Below, piece by piece: positions 8,522 to 18,196 of a stretch of 64,000 nt of DNA (its first letter is position 1; every line of letters begins with the position of its first letter). The translations under genes were made by a program, and so were the position numbers. The notes beneath the pieces are model-generated. The model was not told the origin of the DNA, did no database searches, and was given only the letters and a program-made list of their open reading frames with translations. The stretch is from Aquimarina atlantica (GTDB lineage: Bacteria > Bacteroidota > Bacteroidia > Flavobacteriales > Flavobacteriaceae), in NCBI RefSeq assembly GCF_000626715.1, contig NZ_AQRA01000002.1:434001-498000 (forward strand), written 5' to 3'.

Positions 8522-11374
8522 TTATTTAATTTCCCACAAAGCTTTTTCTGTTTGCTTTCCATCAGAAATTTCTATTGAATATCTTCCTGTAGGAAGGTAA
8601 TATTTTCCGTTTTTTCTTTTAGAAACTTCTTCATCAGGAAATTCTTTTTCAAGTATATTTTTTCCTTTTTCAGTAATTGTAAGGTCATATTCTGCATAAT
8701 TAAGCCCCTTATCAGCTTTTGTAGAAAATTTCTGAAGTACTTTTCCTGCTTCGGTAGTAATTTTAATAGAGAATTCTCCTGATTTTCCAGCATAAAACTT
8801 GATAGTAGCTGTTGGCTCATAGGGGGTAGACCATTTACTCCACGAAACACCCCATCGATCTGACCACTGCATTGCAGGTATATCAAAAACATGAAGGCTT
8901 TTGTTCATTACTTTAGCATCAAGAAGCTGCATCGCTTCTATATTTGTTTTGTATATACTTCTACCATGTGTTCCTAATAACAAATCATTAGCTTCTGGTT
9001 GGATTACAATATCGTGCACTGCCACATTAGGCAATCCATTAGAAAAAGCCTGCCAGCTTGTTCCTCTATCTAATGAAACATACGCGCCATTATCTGTTCC
9101 TATATATAGTATATTTTCATTTTTTGGATCTTCTTTAATCACATTTACTGCAGATACAGGTAAGCTGCTTCCTATATTTTTCCAACTCTGTCCATAGTTT
9201 TCACTTACATAGACATAAGGTGTAAAATCATCCCATCGATATCCGTTTAATGTAACATAAACTCTTTCTTTTTTATGAGAAGAGGCAATCACTCTTGACA
9301 CCCAGAGATCTTTAGGAAAAGAATCCGAAATCCTGCTCCAACTCCCACCAGAATTTTTGGTTACATACACTAACCCATCATCACTACCTGTGTAGATCAA
9401 TCCAAATTGAAATATAGACTCAGTAATTGTAGTCAATGTTCCATAAGCAACATTTCCTTTTTTACCACCACCTGTTAAGTCACTAGATATCGCGGTCCAG
9501 TTATCTCCCTGATCCATTGACCTCATCAGTTTATTTCCTCCTAAATATAAAATATCCTGATTGTGAGGTGATAATAAGATCGGTGTTTGCCAATTAAATC
9601 GATAAGGAGATTCGCCCAACTCATGTTTAGGTTGAATATAGATTTGTTCATTCGTTGCACGATGTATTCTAAAATAATTTCCAAACTGAAATCCGGTATA
9701 TACAATATTTGCATCTCGATTATCAATCTGTACTTGCATACCATCACCTCCCATAATACTTTCCCAGGGATAATGCCCACTTTGATGCCAGGAATCGTCT
9801 TCTTTAGCATTATGTGCTCCTACCCAAACTCCGTTATCCTGCAATCCACCATATACATTATATGGTTTCTCATGATCAATATTAATTGCATAAAACTGTC
9901 CTACACTAGGTTGGTTAGCTTTTATCCAGTTTTCTCCATCGTCATAAGAGATATTTAGTCCTCCATCATTACCATTTACCAAATGCATAGGATTTTTTGG
10001 ATTGATCCACAACGAATGATGATCGGCATGAACATTTTTTCCATTAATATTGGTAAATGTTTTTCCGGCATCTTTAGATTTCAAAATGGGGACTCCAGAA
10101 ATATAAATATGGTCTTTATTAACAGGGCTTACCTGTATCTGGGCAAAATAATATCCATAGCTATAAAATAGATCATCAATATAGTCTTTATGGGTCTTAG
10201 CCCAGGATTTACCACCATCATTGCTTCTATATACCTCTGCTCCTATAACCGGAGTATCAAATAACATTGCATTGGCATTTTCGAGATATCTAGCAAGATC
10301 TATTGGTTGTACTGTACCCGAGCGAACAAGTTGTTTTACGTTATCTGCTCTATACTTTTCTTGAAACCCATTGGTTTTTAAAAATGCATTTAATTTTTTG
10401 TTTTCCAGTTTTAAAAAAGCTTCTGATGACATCGTTTTAAAATCCTCTTTGGTTAGTCCGGTGTCACTTCTTTTGGTATCATTGTCCTTTCTTCTATACT
10501 GGTTATCATGTACAGCATATACTGTATTTTCATCAAAAACGGCAAGGCCGATTCTCCCTACTCCTTCTCCCGTAGGAAAACCACTTCCTTCTATAGATAT
10601 TTTATTCCAGGTAGTTCCTGCATCAATACTTTTATAAATCCCAGATCCTAATCCATTACCTTCAAAGTTCCAGGCTTTACGATCTTTATCCCATGCCGCT
10701 GCATACATAATATTAAAATTACCAGGTGCATATGCCAAATCAATGATACCCGTTCGATCGTTAATAAACAACGTTTTTTTCCAGGTAGCTCCTCCATCTG
10801 TTGTTTTATAGACTCCTCGTTCTTGATTAGAAGAATATAAATGCCCGGTTACCCCCACTACAACCTCATCTGGATTATTAGGGTTAATAACAATTCTACC
10901 AATATGATGTGAGTCGAATAGTCCTACATTTTTCCATGTTTTACCCTTATCTGTAGATTTTAGAATCCCTATCCCTGCATAGGACGATCTAGACGAATTA
11001 TTTTCACCGGTTCCTACCCAAATAATATTATTTTTCCAGTCTACTGCAATATCACCAACATTAATTGTCTCTGCAGCATCCAGAACAGGCTCAAAAGTAG
11101 TTCCATTATTTACGGTATGCCATAACCCTCCAGAAGCATATCCTACATAAAACTCTGTAGTATTTTCTGGATTTACATCAACATCTACTACACGACCACT
11201 CATTACGGTTGGGCCAATATTTTTAAAAGGAACATGTTTCATTAAAGAAGACTTTTCCATTTGCTTTTTATCCAGCAATCCTTTCTGTATCAATTCTGCA
11301 TTGGTTGCTGGTTGTTGAGAAAAAATTAAAGAAGAAAAAAAGAAGAAAAATAATGATGATGTAAATGTTTTCAT
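8522..11374 (-). CDS. Secreted Asp-box (BNR/sortilin-type) beta-propeller protein
   Basis: 950 residues with a Sec signal peptide (about 1-20, ending IFSQ). At least ten Asp-box motifs of the form S/T-x-D-x-G-x-T-W lie between residues 140 and 777, for example STDKGKTWKN, TTDGGATWKK, SNDGGKSWAK and SLDRGTSWQA. This is the sortilin/VPS10-like or WD40/YVTN/BNR-like family common in Bacteroidota. A C-terminal Ig/FlgD-like module (about 850-950) follows. I see no T9SS signal and no sialidase catalytic set, so I call it a secreted or periplasmic propeller of unknown ligand. It converges on susD and is probably transcribed alone. Confidence 0.88.
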   Translation of the reverse strand: MKTFTSSLFFFFFSSLIFSQQPATNAELIQKGLLDKKQMEKSSLMKHVPFKNIGPTVMSGRVVDVDVNPENTTEFYVGYASGGLWHTVNNGTTFEPVLDAAETINVGDIAVDWKNNIIWVGTGENNSSRSSYAGIGILKSTDKGKTWKNVGLFDSHHIGRIVINPNNPDEVVVGVTGHLYSSNQERGVYKTTDGGATWKKTLFINDRTGIIDLAYAPGNFNIMYAAAWDKDRKAWNFEGNGLGSGIYKSIDAGTTWNKISIEGSGFPTGEGVGRIGLAVFDENTVYAVHDNQYRRKDNDTKRSDTGLTKEDFKTMSSEAFLKLENKKLNAFLKTNGFQEKYRADNVKQLVRSGTVQPIDLARYLENANAMLFDTPVIGAEVYRSNDGGKSWAKTHKDYIDDLFYSYGYYFAQIQVSPVNKDHIYISGVPILKSKDAGKTFTNINGKNVHADHHSLWINPKNPMHLVNGNDGGLNISYDDGENWIKANQPSVGQFYAINIDHEKPYNVYGGLQDNGVWVGAHNAKEDDSWHQSGHYPWESIMGGDGMQVQIDNRDANIVYTGFQFGNYFRIHRATNEQIYIQPKHELGESPYRFNWQTPILLSPHNQDILYLGGNKLMRSMDQGDNWTAISSDLTGGGKKGNVAYGTLTTITESIFQFGLIYTGSDDGLVYVTKNSGGSWSRISDSFPKDLWVSRVIASSHKKERVYVTLNGYRWDDFTPYVYVSENYGQSWKNIGSSLPVSAVNVIKEDPKNENILYIGTDNGAYVSLDRGTSWQAFSNGLPNVAVHDIVIQPEANDLLLGTHGRSIYKTNIEAMQLLDAKVMNKSLHVFDIPAMQWSDRWGVSWSKWSTPYEPTATIKFYAGKSGEFSIKITTEAGKVLQKFSTKADKGLNYAEYDLTITEKGKNILEKEFPDEEVSKRKNGKYYLPTGRYSIEISDGKQTEKALWEIK

Positions 11375-11657
11375 TTTGATGGGTGTTTAGTGCGCTGAAA
11401 GTAGATATTGTTATAACAAACTCAAAATTTTTAGATATTGTTTAACAATCATGTATTTCAAAAATAATATTCATGAAACACAAATGATTATGTTTATTTT
11501 TTGTGTTTTTCATAATTTTTTAGTTAATTTATTAAGTAATAATTATTTAATTAATAGGACCGCGGGAAGAAACATCGCAGACTCATGATTAAAGAAATAC
11601 AATACATAAATAAAATATATTCATATTAGCAAAAAAAGTAAGGTAAATTCAATATTT

Positions 11658-11693
11658 AAAAAGGAACTCAAAATCTTATGAGTTCCTTTTTTT
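11658..11693 (+). terminator. Orphan hairpin terminator
   Basis: Arms 11658-11670 and 11679-11691 (AAGGAACTCA and its complement) close over an 8-base loop and run into seven T on the plus strand. The minus strand also ends in T's, so it could work both ways. Confidence 0.7.
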
Positions 11694-11712
11694 ATTACGT
11701 AAATAATAATCA

Positions 11713-11720
11713 TATTTTTG
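11713..11720 (+). promoter_or_regulatory. -7 promoter element for aminopeptidase P gene
   Basis: TATTTTTG matches TAnnTTTG exactly and lies 75 bases before the ATG at 11796. No TTG is present at the right distance upstream, so only half of the consensus is met. Confidence 0.45.
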
Positions 11721-11795
11721 AAGAAAATCAATATTCTTCATCCTCGTTTGGTCTAGAGGACTTATGAGGTTTGTAATTAAACAACATATCACACA

Positions 11796-13088
11796 ATGAA
11801 ATATCACCAGATCGATAGCAATCTCTTCATCAAAAATCGTAAAAACTTCATGGGGCAAATGAAACCCAATAGCATTGCTGTATTTAATAGTAATGATATT
11901 TACCCCATTAGTGCAGATAGTACTATGCCTTTTGAGCAGCATAGAGATATTTTTTACCTAAGTGGTGTTGATCAGGAAGAAAGTATATTGTTGCTTTTTC
12001 CTGATGCTCCTAAGGAAAAGCATCGTGAGATTTTATTTTTAAAAGAAACCAATGAACATATTGCAATTTGGGAAGGTGAAAAACTAACCAAAGAACGAGC
12101 TTTTGATGTTTCGGGAATCAAAACCGTATATTGGCTTCAGGATTTAGAGAAGATTTTCTTTGAAGTGATGACACAGTGTGAAACTGTGTATGTAAACACT
12201 AATGAACACTACAGATCAAATGTAGAAACAGAAACTCGTGAAGATCGTTTTACCAAATGGTGGAAAGCAAAATATCCTGCACATGCTGTAGCAAAAAGCA
12301 ATCCTATTTTACAACGATTACGAGCAATAAAAGATCCTATCGAAATTGAGCTTATGCAAACAGCTTGTGATATTACTGAAAAAGGATTTCGAAGACTTTT
12401 AAACTTTGTAAAACCTGGTGTTTGGGAATATAATATTGAAGCCGAATTATTACATGAATTTATCAATAATAGATCCAAAGGTTTTGCGTATACTCCCATA
12501 ATTGCAAGTGGAAACAATGCTAATGTGCTTCACTACATAGAAAACAATCAACCATGTAAAGCAGGAGATTTAATCCTTATGGATGTTGCCGCAGAATATG
12601 CCAATTACTCTAGCGATTTGTCTCGTACAATTCCGGTATCCGGAAAATACTCTAAACGCCAACGAGATGTTTATGATGCTGTACTTCGTGTTAAAAATGA
12701 AGCTACCAAAATGTTAATTCCGGGGACTATCTGGGCCGATTATCATGTTGAAGTTGGTAAAATTATGACTTCAGAATTATTAGGATTAGGACTTATAGAT
12801 AAGGCCGATGTGCAGAAGGAAGATCCAGAATGGCCTGCATACAAAAAATACTTTATGCATGGTACTTCCCATCATATAGGATTAGACACCCACGATTACG
12901 GTATCCTTACCGAGCCTATGCAAGCCAATATGGTGTTTACTGTTGAGCCTGGGATTTATATTCCTGATGAAGGTTTTGGAATTCGCATTGAAGATGATGT
13001 CGTAATTCAGGAAAAAGGAGAACCATTTAATCTCATGGCTAATATTCCTATAGAAGCCGAAGAAATTGAAGAGTTAATGAATAAGTAA
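11796..13088 (+). CDS. pepP: Xaa-Pro aminopeptidase (aminopeptidase P, M24B)
   Basis: 430 residues, the usual length. It releases the N-terminal residue from peptides with proline second, in the cytoplasm; no signal peptide is present. An N-terminal creatinase-like domain (about 1-170) precedes the pita-bread catalytic domain. The expected dinuclear metal ligands are visible: Asp263 (LMDVAAEY), Asp274 (SSDLSRT), His359 (HGTSHH), Glu384 (TVEPGIY) and Glu399 (IRIEDD), with the catalytic His355 and His366. A hairpin at 13120-13147 follows the stop. Confidence 0.95.
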   Translation: MKYHQIDSNLFIKNRKNFMGQMKPNSIAVFNSNDIYPISADSTMPFEQHRDIFYLSGVDQEESILLLFPDAPKEKHREILFLKETNEHIAIWEGEKLTKERAFDVSGIKTVYWLQDLEKIFFEVMTQCETVYVNTNEHYRSNVETETREDRFTKWWKAKYPAHAVAKSNPILQRLRAIKDPIEIELMQTACDITEKGFRRLLNFVKPGVWEYNIEAELLHEFINNRSKGFAYTPIIASGNNANVLHYIENNQPCKAGDLILMDVAAEYANYSSDLSRTIPVSGKYSKRQRDVYDAVLRVKNEATKMLIPGTIWADYHVEVGKIMTSELLGLGLIDKADVQKEDPEWPAYKKYFMHGTSHHIGLDTHDYGILTEPMQANMVFTVEPGIYIPDEGFGIRIEDDVVIQEKGEPFNLMANIPIEAEEIEELMNK

Positions 13089-13119
13089 TCACCTTAATTT
13101 GTTGATTTATAATTATATT

Positions 13120-13147
13120 ATGGGTATCTATTAACATAGATACCCAT
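13120..13147 (+). terminator. Hairpin after the aminopeptidase P gene
   Basis: A perfect 11-bp stem (13120-13130 with 13137-13147, ATGGGTATCTA arms) and 6-base loop sit 31 bases past the stop. The following T-tract is short (TTT), so efficiency is uncertain. Confidence 0.55.
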
Positions 13148-13171
13148 TTAAAAATAACCTGCAATAAAAAG

Positions 13172-14827
13172 ATGCTAAAAACTCTTTCTTTAATCCTTTG
13201 CTTATATCTAAGCACTTATTCTATTTTTGCTCAAGATCAAAAAGAAATAGATTTTCCCCAGTTTAAGCAGGTAATTTCTTCTCCACAAGATAGTATCGCT
13301 AAATACAAACAATTACTGACCACATCCTACCGTACTGGTGATTTGAAAGCATTTAAAAATTATAGTCAAATAATATTACACATTGCAATAGCCAATGATT
13401 TGAAGGAAGAACAAGTTTCGGCATTGGTATATATGGCTATTTATCATCAACAAATAGATCAATATGACGAATCTATAAGCAAATACCTTGAGGCCGAAAA
13501 ATTAAGTGAATCTCTCCCTGAAAACTCTTTTTCGAGAATTCTTGTACAAGTTAATATGGGAAATTTATATAATCATATTCAAGATTATGAAAAGGTAAAA
13601 TTATCCATGAAAAAGGTCATTGAGTTAGCCGTGTATCAGGAAAATCCTGATAAATTTATTATTTCTGCGTACAATTCTCTGGGTACAGCAAACCTCAATG
13701 AAGGTAATTACTCAGAAGCTCTGAAATACATGCATAAAGTAAAAGATCTGGCTGAAAAAATGAATAGGAATGATAAAATCATTGGAGCCCTAATCAATAT
13801 TGCCGAATGTCAGCGTTATTTAAAACAATATGACCAAGCTATAGAGAATAGCAAAAAAGCGTTAGATAAAATTGATGAAAACGAATCGGTTGAACTAATC
13901 GCCTCGGCAAATGTTATTATTGGGATTTCTCATTATTTATCGAACCAACCCATTAAAGCACTTCCTAATTTAAAAAAGGCGAGAAATATTGCTGGTGAAG
14001 GCAATTTTCTAAATATTAAAATGGAAGCCCATCAATATTTAGCAAAAACCTATGAAGCTTTAGATAGTATAAAAAAATCTTTACATGAGCAAAAAGCATA
14101 TACCAATACTCGAGAAAAGTACTTAAAAACCCTCTCCAAAGCCCAGCGGTTAAAAATTGAAAAAGAGTCTGAAAACAAGTCTGATATTATATCTGAACAA
14201 CAAAAATCTATTGTATTTCTAAGTAAAGAAAAACAAGTGTATGTATTTGCCGGAGTATTTTTAATGATCATATTAATCGTATCCTCAATAATTTATTGGA
14301 ACAAACGTAGAAAACTTGCAGAAGAATCTTTACAGTTGCAAGATGATAAAGCTTTACTTAAAAACGAAAACGAAGCCTTAAAAGATAAATTGAATACGCT
14401 TGCCCAAAAAATTCAACAACAAGAAAGTGTAAAAGGAAGCATCAAAACTAAACAACCAAAAAAATCTTCTTTTAGTCATGAAGATCAACAAAAACATATG
14501 GATCTTATTCTAAATTACATGGAAGAGAAAAAGCCTTATTTAGACCATGAGATCAAACAATCTGATATCGCTAATAATTTAGATATGAGTGTACATCTTT
14601 TTTCTGAGATACTGAATGTGTGTTTTCAAAAAAACTTCAATAATTTCATTAATTTATATAGAGTTGATACAGCAAAACAATTGATGAAAGACCCCAAATA
14701 TAAAAATTACAAAATTCTAGCTATTGGCTATGAAGCCGGCTTTCCTAGTAAAACATCATTTAATAGGGTTTTCAAAAATCTAGTGGGTCTTACGCCTACC
14801 GAATATCAAAAGAAACTATCATATTAA
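13172..14827 (+). CDS. TPR-TM-AraC regulator (periplasmic TPR sensor, cytoplasmic HTH)
   Basis: 551 residues. A signal-like N-terminus (1-20, ending IFAQ) is followed by a TPR-rich region (about 40-320), one transmembrane helix (about 356-376), a coiled coil (about 383-416) and an AraC-type double helix-turn-helix (about 440-550, ending LTPTEYQKK). The layout implies an extracytoplasmic TPR sensor that signals across the membrane to its own DNA-binding domain. It matches the gene at 20767 in architecture. Targets are unknown; the nearest candidates are the membrane and LRR-like genes downstream. Confidence 0.9.
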   Translation: MLKTLSLILCLYLSTYSIFAQDQKEIDFPQFKQVISSPQDSIAKYKQLLTTSYRTGDLKAFKNYSQIILHIAIANDLKEEQVSALVYMAIYHQQIDQYDESISKYLEAEKLSESLPENSFSRILVQVNMGNLYNHIQDYEKVKLSMKKVIELAVYQENPDKFIISAYNSLGTANLNEGNYSEALKYMHKVKDLAEKMNRNDKIIGALINIAECQRYLKQYDQAIENSKKALDKIDENESVELIASANVIIGISHYLSNQPIKALPNLKKARNIAGEGNFLNIKMEAHQYLAKTYEALDSIKKSLHEQKAYTNTREKYLKTLSKAQRLKIEKESENKSDIISEQQKSIVFLSKEKQVYVFAGVFLMIILIVSSIIYWNKRRKLAEESLQLQDDKALLKNENEALKDKLNTLAQKIQQQESVKGSIKTKQPKKSSFSHEDQQKHMDLILNYMEEKKPYLDHEIKQSDIANNLDMSVHLFSEILNVCFQKNFNNFINLYRVDTAKQLMKDPKYKNYKILAIGYEAGFPSKTSFNRVFKNLVGLTPTEYQKKLSY

Positions 14828-14852
14828 ACTGAACTCGATTAATCTGAAATGC

Positions 14853-14970
14853 GTCGGTTTGAGTGAAATTCTATTAAGAATTTTGTATCGAAAACAAGCA
14901 TTTCAATGCTAAAAACCTATTCTCGATACAAATTTTACTCATTTTAATCGTAAAATTCACTCGAATTGAC
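14853..14970. repeat. Long imperfect palindromic intergenic element (118 bp)
   Basis: The outer arms resemble each other as inverted copies: GTCGGTTTGAGTGAAATTCT on the left, and the complement of the right end reads GTCAATTCGAGTGAATTTTA. Inner arms GTATCGA/TCGATAC pair perfectly, and a small apical hairpin (AGCAT/ATGCT, loop TTCA) closes the structure. From memory, elements with GTCxxTTCGAG ends are frequent between genes in flavobacteria. It may act as a terminator for the AraC gene, or be a REP/MITE-like element. Confidence 0.6.
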
Positions 14971-15114
14971 GGTTTTTATCCTCCTTGAAACATTAATTAA
15001 ACTCAGGTTATTAGTTTCAAAATGGAAAATAATTATATGCTCCATTTTATAATATGGTACTATCTTCTTCATTATTATGTATACTTTTCAAACTAAATCA
15101 AGGTATGATTAAAA

Positions 15115-15435
15115 ATGAAAACGTTAAAAAATTTCTTGAGTGTTTTTTTGATTTTTACCCTTCTTTTTCTGGTGTTATCAATACTTACCTTTAATTATTT
15201 CTATAGTGGAGTAAGCTCTAGTAGTGGAGGTGATGGTTTAGGAGGGTTTATAGAACTTGTCTTTTTTGCAGGAGCATTCCTAATTTGCTTAATAGGATCA
15301 ATAAGTATTAGTTCTATATTATTTTTACCTAAAGCTTCTAACATAATTCGATTTATAGTTGCTACATTACTTTCTGTACTTACTGTATATTTTGTTTTAG
15401 CTTATACATTTTTACCACATATCCGTTTTTGGTAG
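15115..15435 (+). CDS. Small three-helix membrane protein, unknown function
   Basis: 106 residues with three hydrophobic stretches (about 7-28, 46-67, 78-100) separated by a Ser/Gly-rich loop (SSSSGGDGLGG). There are no conserved catalytic residues and I recognise no family. It stands alone between the palindromic element and the LRR-like lipoprotein family. It is judged coding from its length, ATG start and coherent membrane topology. A weak hairpin (15426-15444) overlaps the stop codon. Confidence 0.6.
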   Translation: MKTLKNFLSVFLIFTLLFLVLSILTFNYFYSGVSSSSGGDGLGGFIELVFFAGAFLICLIGSISISSILFLPKASNIIRFIVATLLSVLTVYFVLAYTFLPHIRFW

Positions 15436-15590
15436 TACCAAAAACCCTCATGATCTGCGCTTTAAAGAAAGTTTATATGACTATATGTTCCAAATTATAA
15501 TCTGGTACTCTTTTCTATTACTTCTAATATACATTTGATTAAATACTAGTTCAAATCAATTTAGAAACTAAAACCCAAATCTTTTTAATT

Positions 15591-16652
15591 ATGAAATATA
15601 TATTCATCAAAGTTTTTTTGGTAATTCTAATGTTATTATCCTTTTCCTGTAGTCCAGAAGATGGAAAAAATGGAATTGATGGCGTAGACGGTATAGATGG
15701 TACTACTAACGGGTATGGAACTCTAATTTTTACTGGAGATATTACTAATGAAGATGCAGTAAAAATTATAGAGGAAAGTATTGGAGAAGATACCCACACT
15801 ATAGTAATCTCTAATACTACCAATTTAACCACATTAGACTTATCAGAAATTTCGGTTGTAGCAAAACTAGAGGTTATTGATAACGATAAGCTAGAAAATC
15901 TTAATTTATCTAATCTAAAATCTATTTTGGATGAAGGAATCATTAGAAACAACAATGCATTAACAAATATTAATCTTGATAACCTAACTGTTATAGAGAA
16001 TCTTCGGGTTAGTGAGAATAATATATTGCCCCTTATAAATCTACCCAAACTATTAAGCAATGCAAAAAATCTTTATTTTTCTCAAAATCCCTTACTAAAA
16101 AATCTTAGCATACCATCATTGACTCAAGTACAGACATTATTTATTGCTAATCTTGACAACTTAACAAGTATAGATATCAATACTTTAGAAAATGCGAGTT
16201 CTTTAATTATTCGGGAGAATAAAAAATTAACGACTATTAATCTACTCAATTTGGTTACTGCGTTTAGAATAGTGATTAATGATAATGATATGATCCAAAG
16301 TATTACATTTTCAAACTTAGAACATGTAACTAGCAGTATAGATATAAGAGAAGATCTCTTAGAAGTTATCGAATTTAGTAAGCTTAGTGCTTTTCCTACC
16401 CTTAATATTGATTCTACAGTATTATTAACTGCTCTTGATTTTCCTTTAGCTCAGGATTTTAGCAGATTACAATTAAATAGCCCTGGTAAGCTTTCTACAG
16501 AGGCCATAGATCAAGTTATAACCACACTGGTAAATATCACTCCTGCTATTACAGAAACAGTAATTTCAATTAATGGTGTAGCATCTGCACAAGCGTTAAT
16601 AGATGCAGAAACCTTAAGAACTAATGGTAATACAGTGAACATTATAGAATAG
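15591..16652 (+). CDS. LRR-like lipoprotein 1 of 3 (receptor-L/Ecm33-like repeats)
   Basis: 353 residues. The lipoprotein signal ends LSFSC (Cys20). A collagen-like Gly-X-X run (GIDGVDGIDG) follows, then an FTGDITNEDAVKII segment and about ten repeats of roughly 22 residues with a xLxxIxLxxLxx rhythm (LENLNLSNLKSI, LTNINLDNLTVI, LTSIDINTLENA). The pattern resembles receptor L-domains or Ecm33, which build a right-handed solenoid. The C-terminal block, LVNITPAIT through LRTNGNTV, is shared with the two genes that follow. It is the shortest copy. It is probably surface-exposed and binds something; there is no enzymatic motif. Confidence 0.85.
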   Translation: MKYIFIKVFLVILMLLSFSCSPEDGKNGIDGVDGIDGTTNGYGTLIFTGDITNEDAVKIIEESIGEDTHTIVISNTTNLTTLDLSEISVVAKLEVIDNDKLENLNLSNLKSILDEGIIRNNNALTNINLDNLTVIENLRVSENNILPLINLPKLLSNAKNLYFSQNPLLKNLSIPSLTQVQTLFIANLDNLTSIDINTLENASSLIIRENKKLTTINLLNLVTAFRIVINDNDMIQSITFSNLEHVTSSIDIREDLLEVIEFSKLSAFPTLNIDSTVLLTALDFPLAQDFSRLQLNSPGKLSTEAIDQVITTLVNITPAITETVISINGVASAQALIDAETLRTNGNTVNIIE

Positions 16653-16722
16653 TTTTTAATCCGGAATATGTTCGAAAACTATTGACTTCAATTTTAAAAA
16701 ATAGCACCAAATTCTTTTAATT

Positions 16723-18153
16723 ATGAAACATATATTTCTTTTAATAACCCTGACAATAATAACTATATCTTGTAGTCTAGACGGAGCAGATGGTATTGAC
16801 GGAGCCAACGGTATTAATGGTACTGGTGGAGAAAATGGATTAGGACTTCTTGTATTTTCTGGAGATATTACTGATGAAGATGCCGCAAAAATCATAGCAG
16901 AAAATACTGGAAAAAATACGCATACCATTATAATCAAAAACACTACAAATTTAACAACAATAGAAATCTCCGAAATCTCAACCTTGGTTGAACTAGAGGT
17001 AATAGGAAATGAAAAATTGCAGACACTCACTATAGCTAATCTCGAATCTATTTTCGGAGAAGCAAAGATTCAAACAAACGCAGCACTAACCTCTATTAAT
17101 TTTTCTAAGCTTACTACTGTAGGAAGCTTTGCCATTAGCGGAAGCCCTTTATTAGAAAATTTAAGTTTCCCCTCACTAATTGATTCTAAAAATAGTTTGT
17201 CTATATCAAATCTAGATAACTTAACAACTTTAGATCTATCCTCTTTGGTATCTGCTAATTTTATGCAAATTAATCGTAATGAAAAACTACCTAATATTGA
17301 TTTACCAAAACTAACCGTTCTAGGGAAGGCCTTGATTTCAGATAATATAGCCATACAAACCATAAATTTACCTGTACTTAATACTATTGAGGTTACCGAA
17401 GACAAAAACATTAACGGTAGCCTATCTATTGAACGAAATACAACTCTAACAGCAATACATCTTAATGTTCTCACTTCTATAAATATACTTGCTATTAGAA
17501 ACAATGAAAACCTAGTAACAATACATCTAGATAAATTAGTGTCTTTGGGGTCTGTTTCTTTTGGTTCAAACCCAAAAATAACCACAATATCTTTTCCTAA
17601 TATAACAACTATAAAAAACATTAATTTTTCTGAAAACGATTTAGTAACAAATATTGCATTTCCCGATTTAAGAAACCTGGAATCTAATCTTACAATTACT
17701 GGTAATGACATACTAGAGACATTGTCATTTCCTATGTTAACTTCTATTGGAACTGAAAATCGTTATAGTTTCAGGGTTAGAGATAATATGATCAGAAATA
17801 TCACATTTCCAAATTTAGAAACTGTTAATGCTACTACTATAAATATTGGTGAAGATCTGTTAGAAGCCGTAGACTTCCCAAAACTTGCTACTTTTTCTGT
17901 TTTAGATATAGATTCTACAGTTTTACTTAATTCAGTTATTCTTTCTTCTATTCAAGATTTCGAAAGATTAGATCTCAATAGTTCAGGTAAACTTTCTACT
18001 GCGGCAATAGATGGTATATTAACCCGATTAGTAAATATTACTCCTGCGATTACTAATAAAACAGTTTCAATACAAGGGATAGCATCTGCACAAGCACAAA
18101 TCAATGCAGATACATTAAGATCTAATGGTAATACTGTGAATATTACCGAGTAG
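16723..18153 (+). CDS. LRR-like lipoprotein 2 of 3
   Basis: 476 residues, the longest of the family. The lipoprotein Cys is at 17 (ITISCS), followed by a Gly-X-X linker (GADGIDGANGINGTGG), the FSGDITDEDAAKII module and more than a dozen 20-25 residue repeats. The last 100 residues match copy 1 closely, with DIDSTVLL, LVNITPAIT and the LRSNGNTVNI ending. The leader TTTTAATT before ATGAAA is also kept between copies, so the duplicated unit included the ribosome-binding region. Copy number of repeats, not the ends, is what differs between paralogs. Confidence 0.85.
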   Translation: MKHIFLLITLTIITISCSLDGADGIDGANGINGTGGENGLGLLVFSGDITDEDAAKIIAENTGKNTHTIIIKNTTNLTTIEISEISTLVELEVIGNEKLQTLTIANLESIFGEAKIQTNAALTSINFSKLTTVGSFAISGSPLLENLSFPSLIDSKNSLSISNLDNLTTLDLSSLVSANFMQINRNEKLPNIDLPKLTVLGKALISDNIAIQTINLPVLNTIEVTEDKNINGSLSIERNTTLTAIHLNVLTSINILAIRNNENLVTIHLDKLVSLGSVSFGSNPKITTISFPNITTIKNINFSENDLVTNIAFPDLRNLESNLTITGNDILETLSFPMLTSIGTENRYSFRVRDNMIRNITFPNLETVNATTINIGEDLLEAVDFPKLATFSVLDIDSTVLLNSVILSSIQDFERLDLNSSGKLSTAAIDGILTRLVNITPAITNKTVSIQGIASAQAQINADTLRSNGNTVNITE

Positions 18154-18196
18154 TTTTTACAACCGTTTAATTTTAAAAAACCTAAATCATTTAATT

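Larger units (their letters stand above)
11375..11795. other. Intergenic region with orphan terminator
   Basis: 421 bp with no plausible protein gene. A strong hairpin plus T-run at 11658-11693 sits between the divergent genes, with no coding gene to end on either strand. An exact TATTTTTG -7 element at 11713-11720 faces the aminopeptidase gene. A short untranslated RNA from 11400-11690 is possible but unproven. Confidence 0.5.

Noticed and set aside
15426..15444. TTTTTGGT/ACCAAAAA hairpin at the end of the small membrane protein gene
   Set aside because: No T-run follows and it overlaps the stop codon; too weak to call a terminator.
15660..15720. Short repeated GGTxTxGATGG units suggesting a repeat array or CRISPR
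   Set aside because: They encode the Gly-X-X collagen-like linker of a lipoprotein; units are 9 bases and have no spacers.
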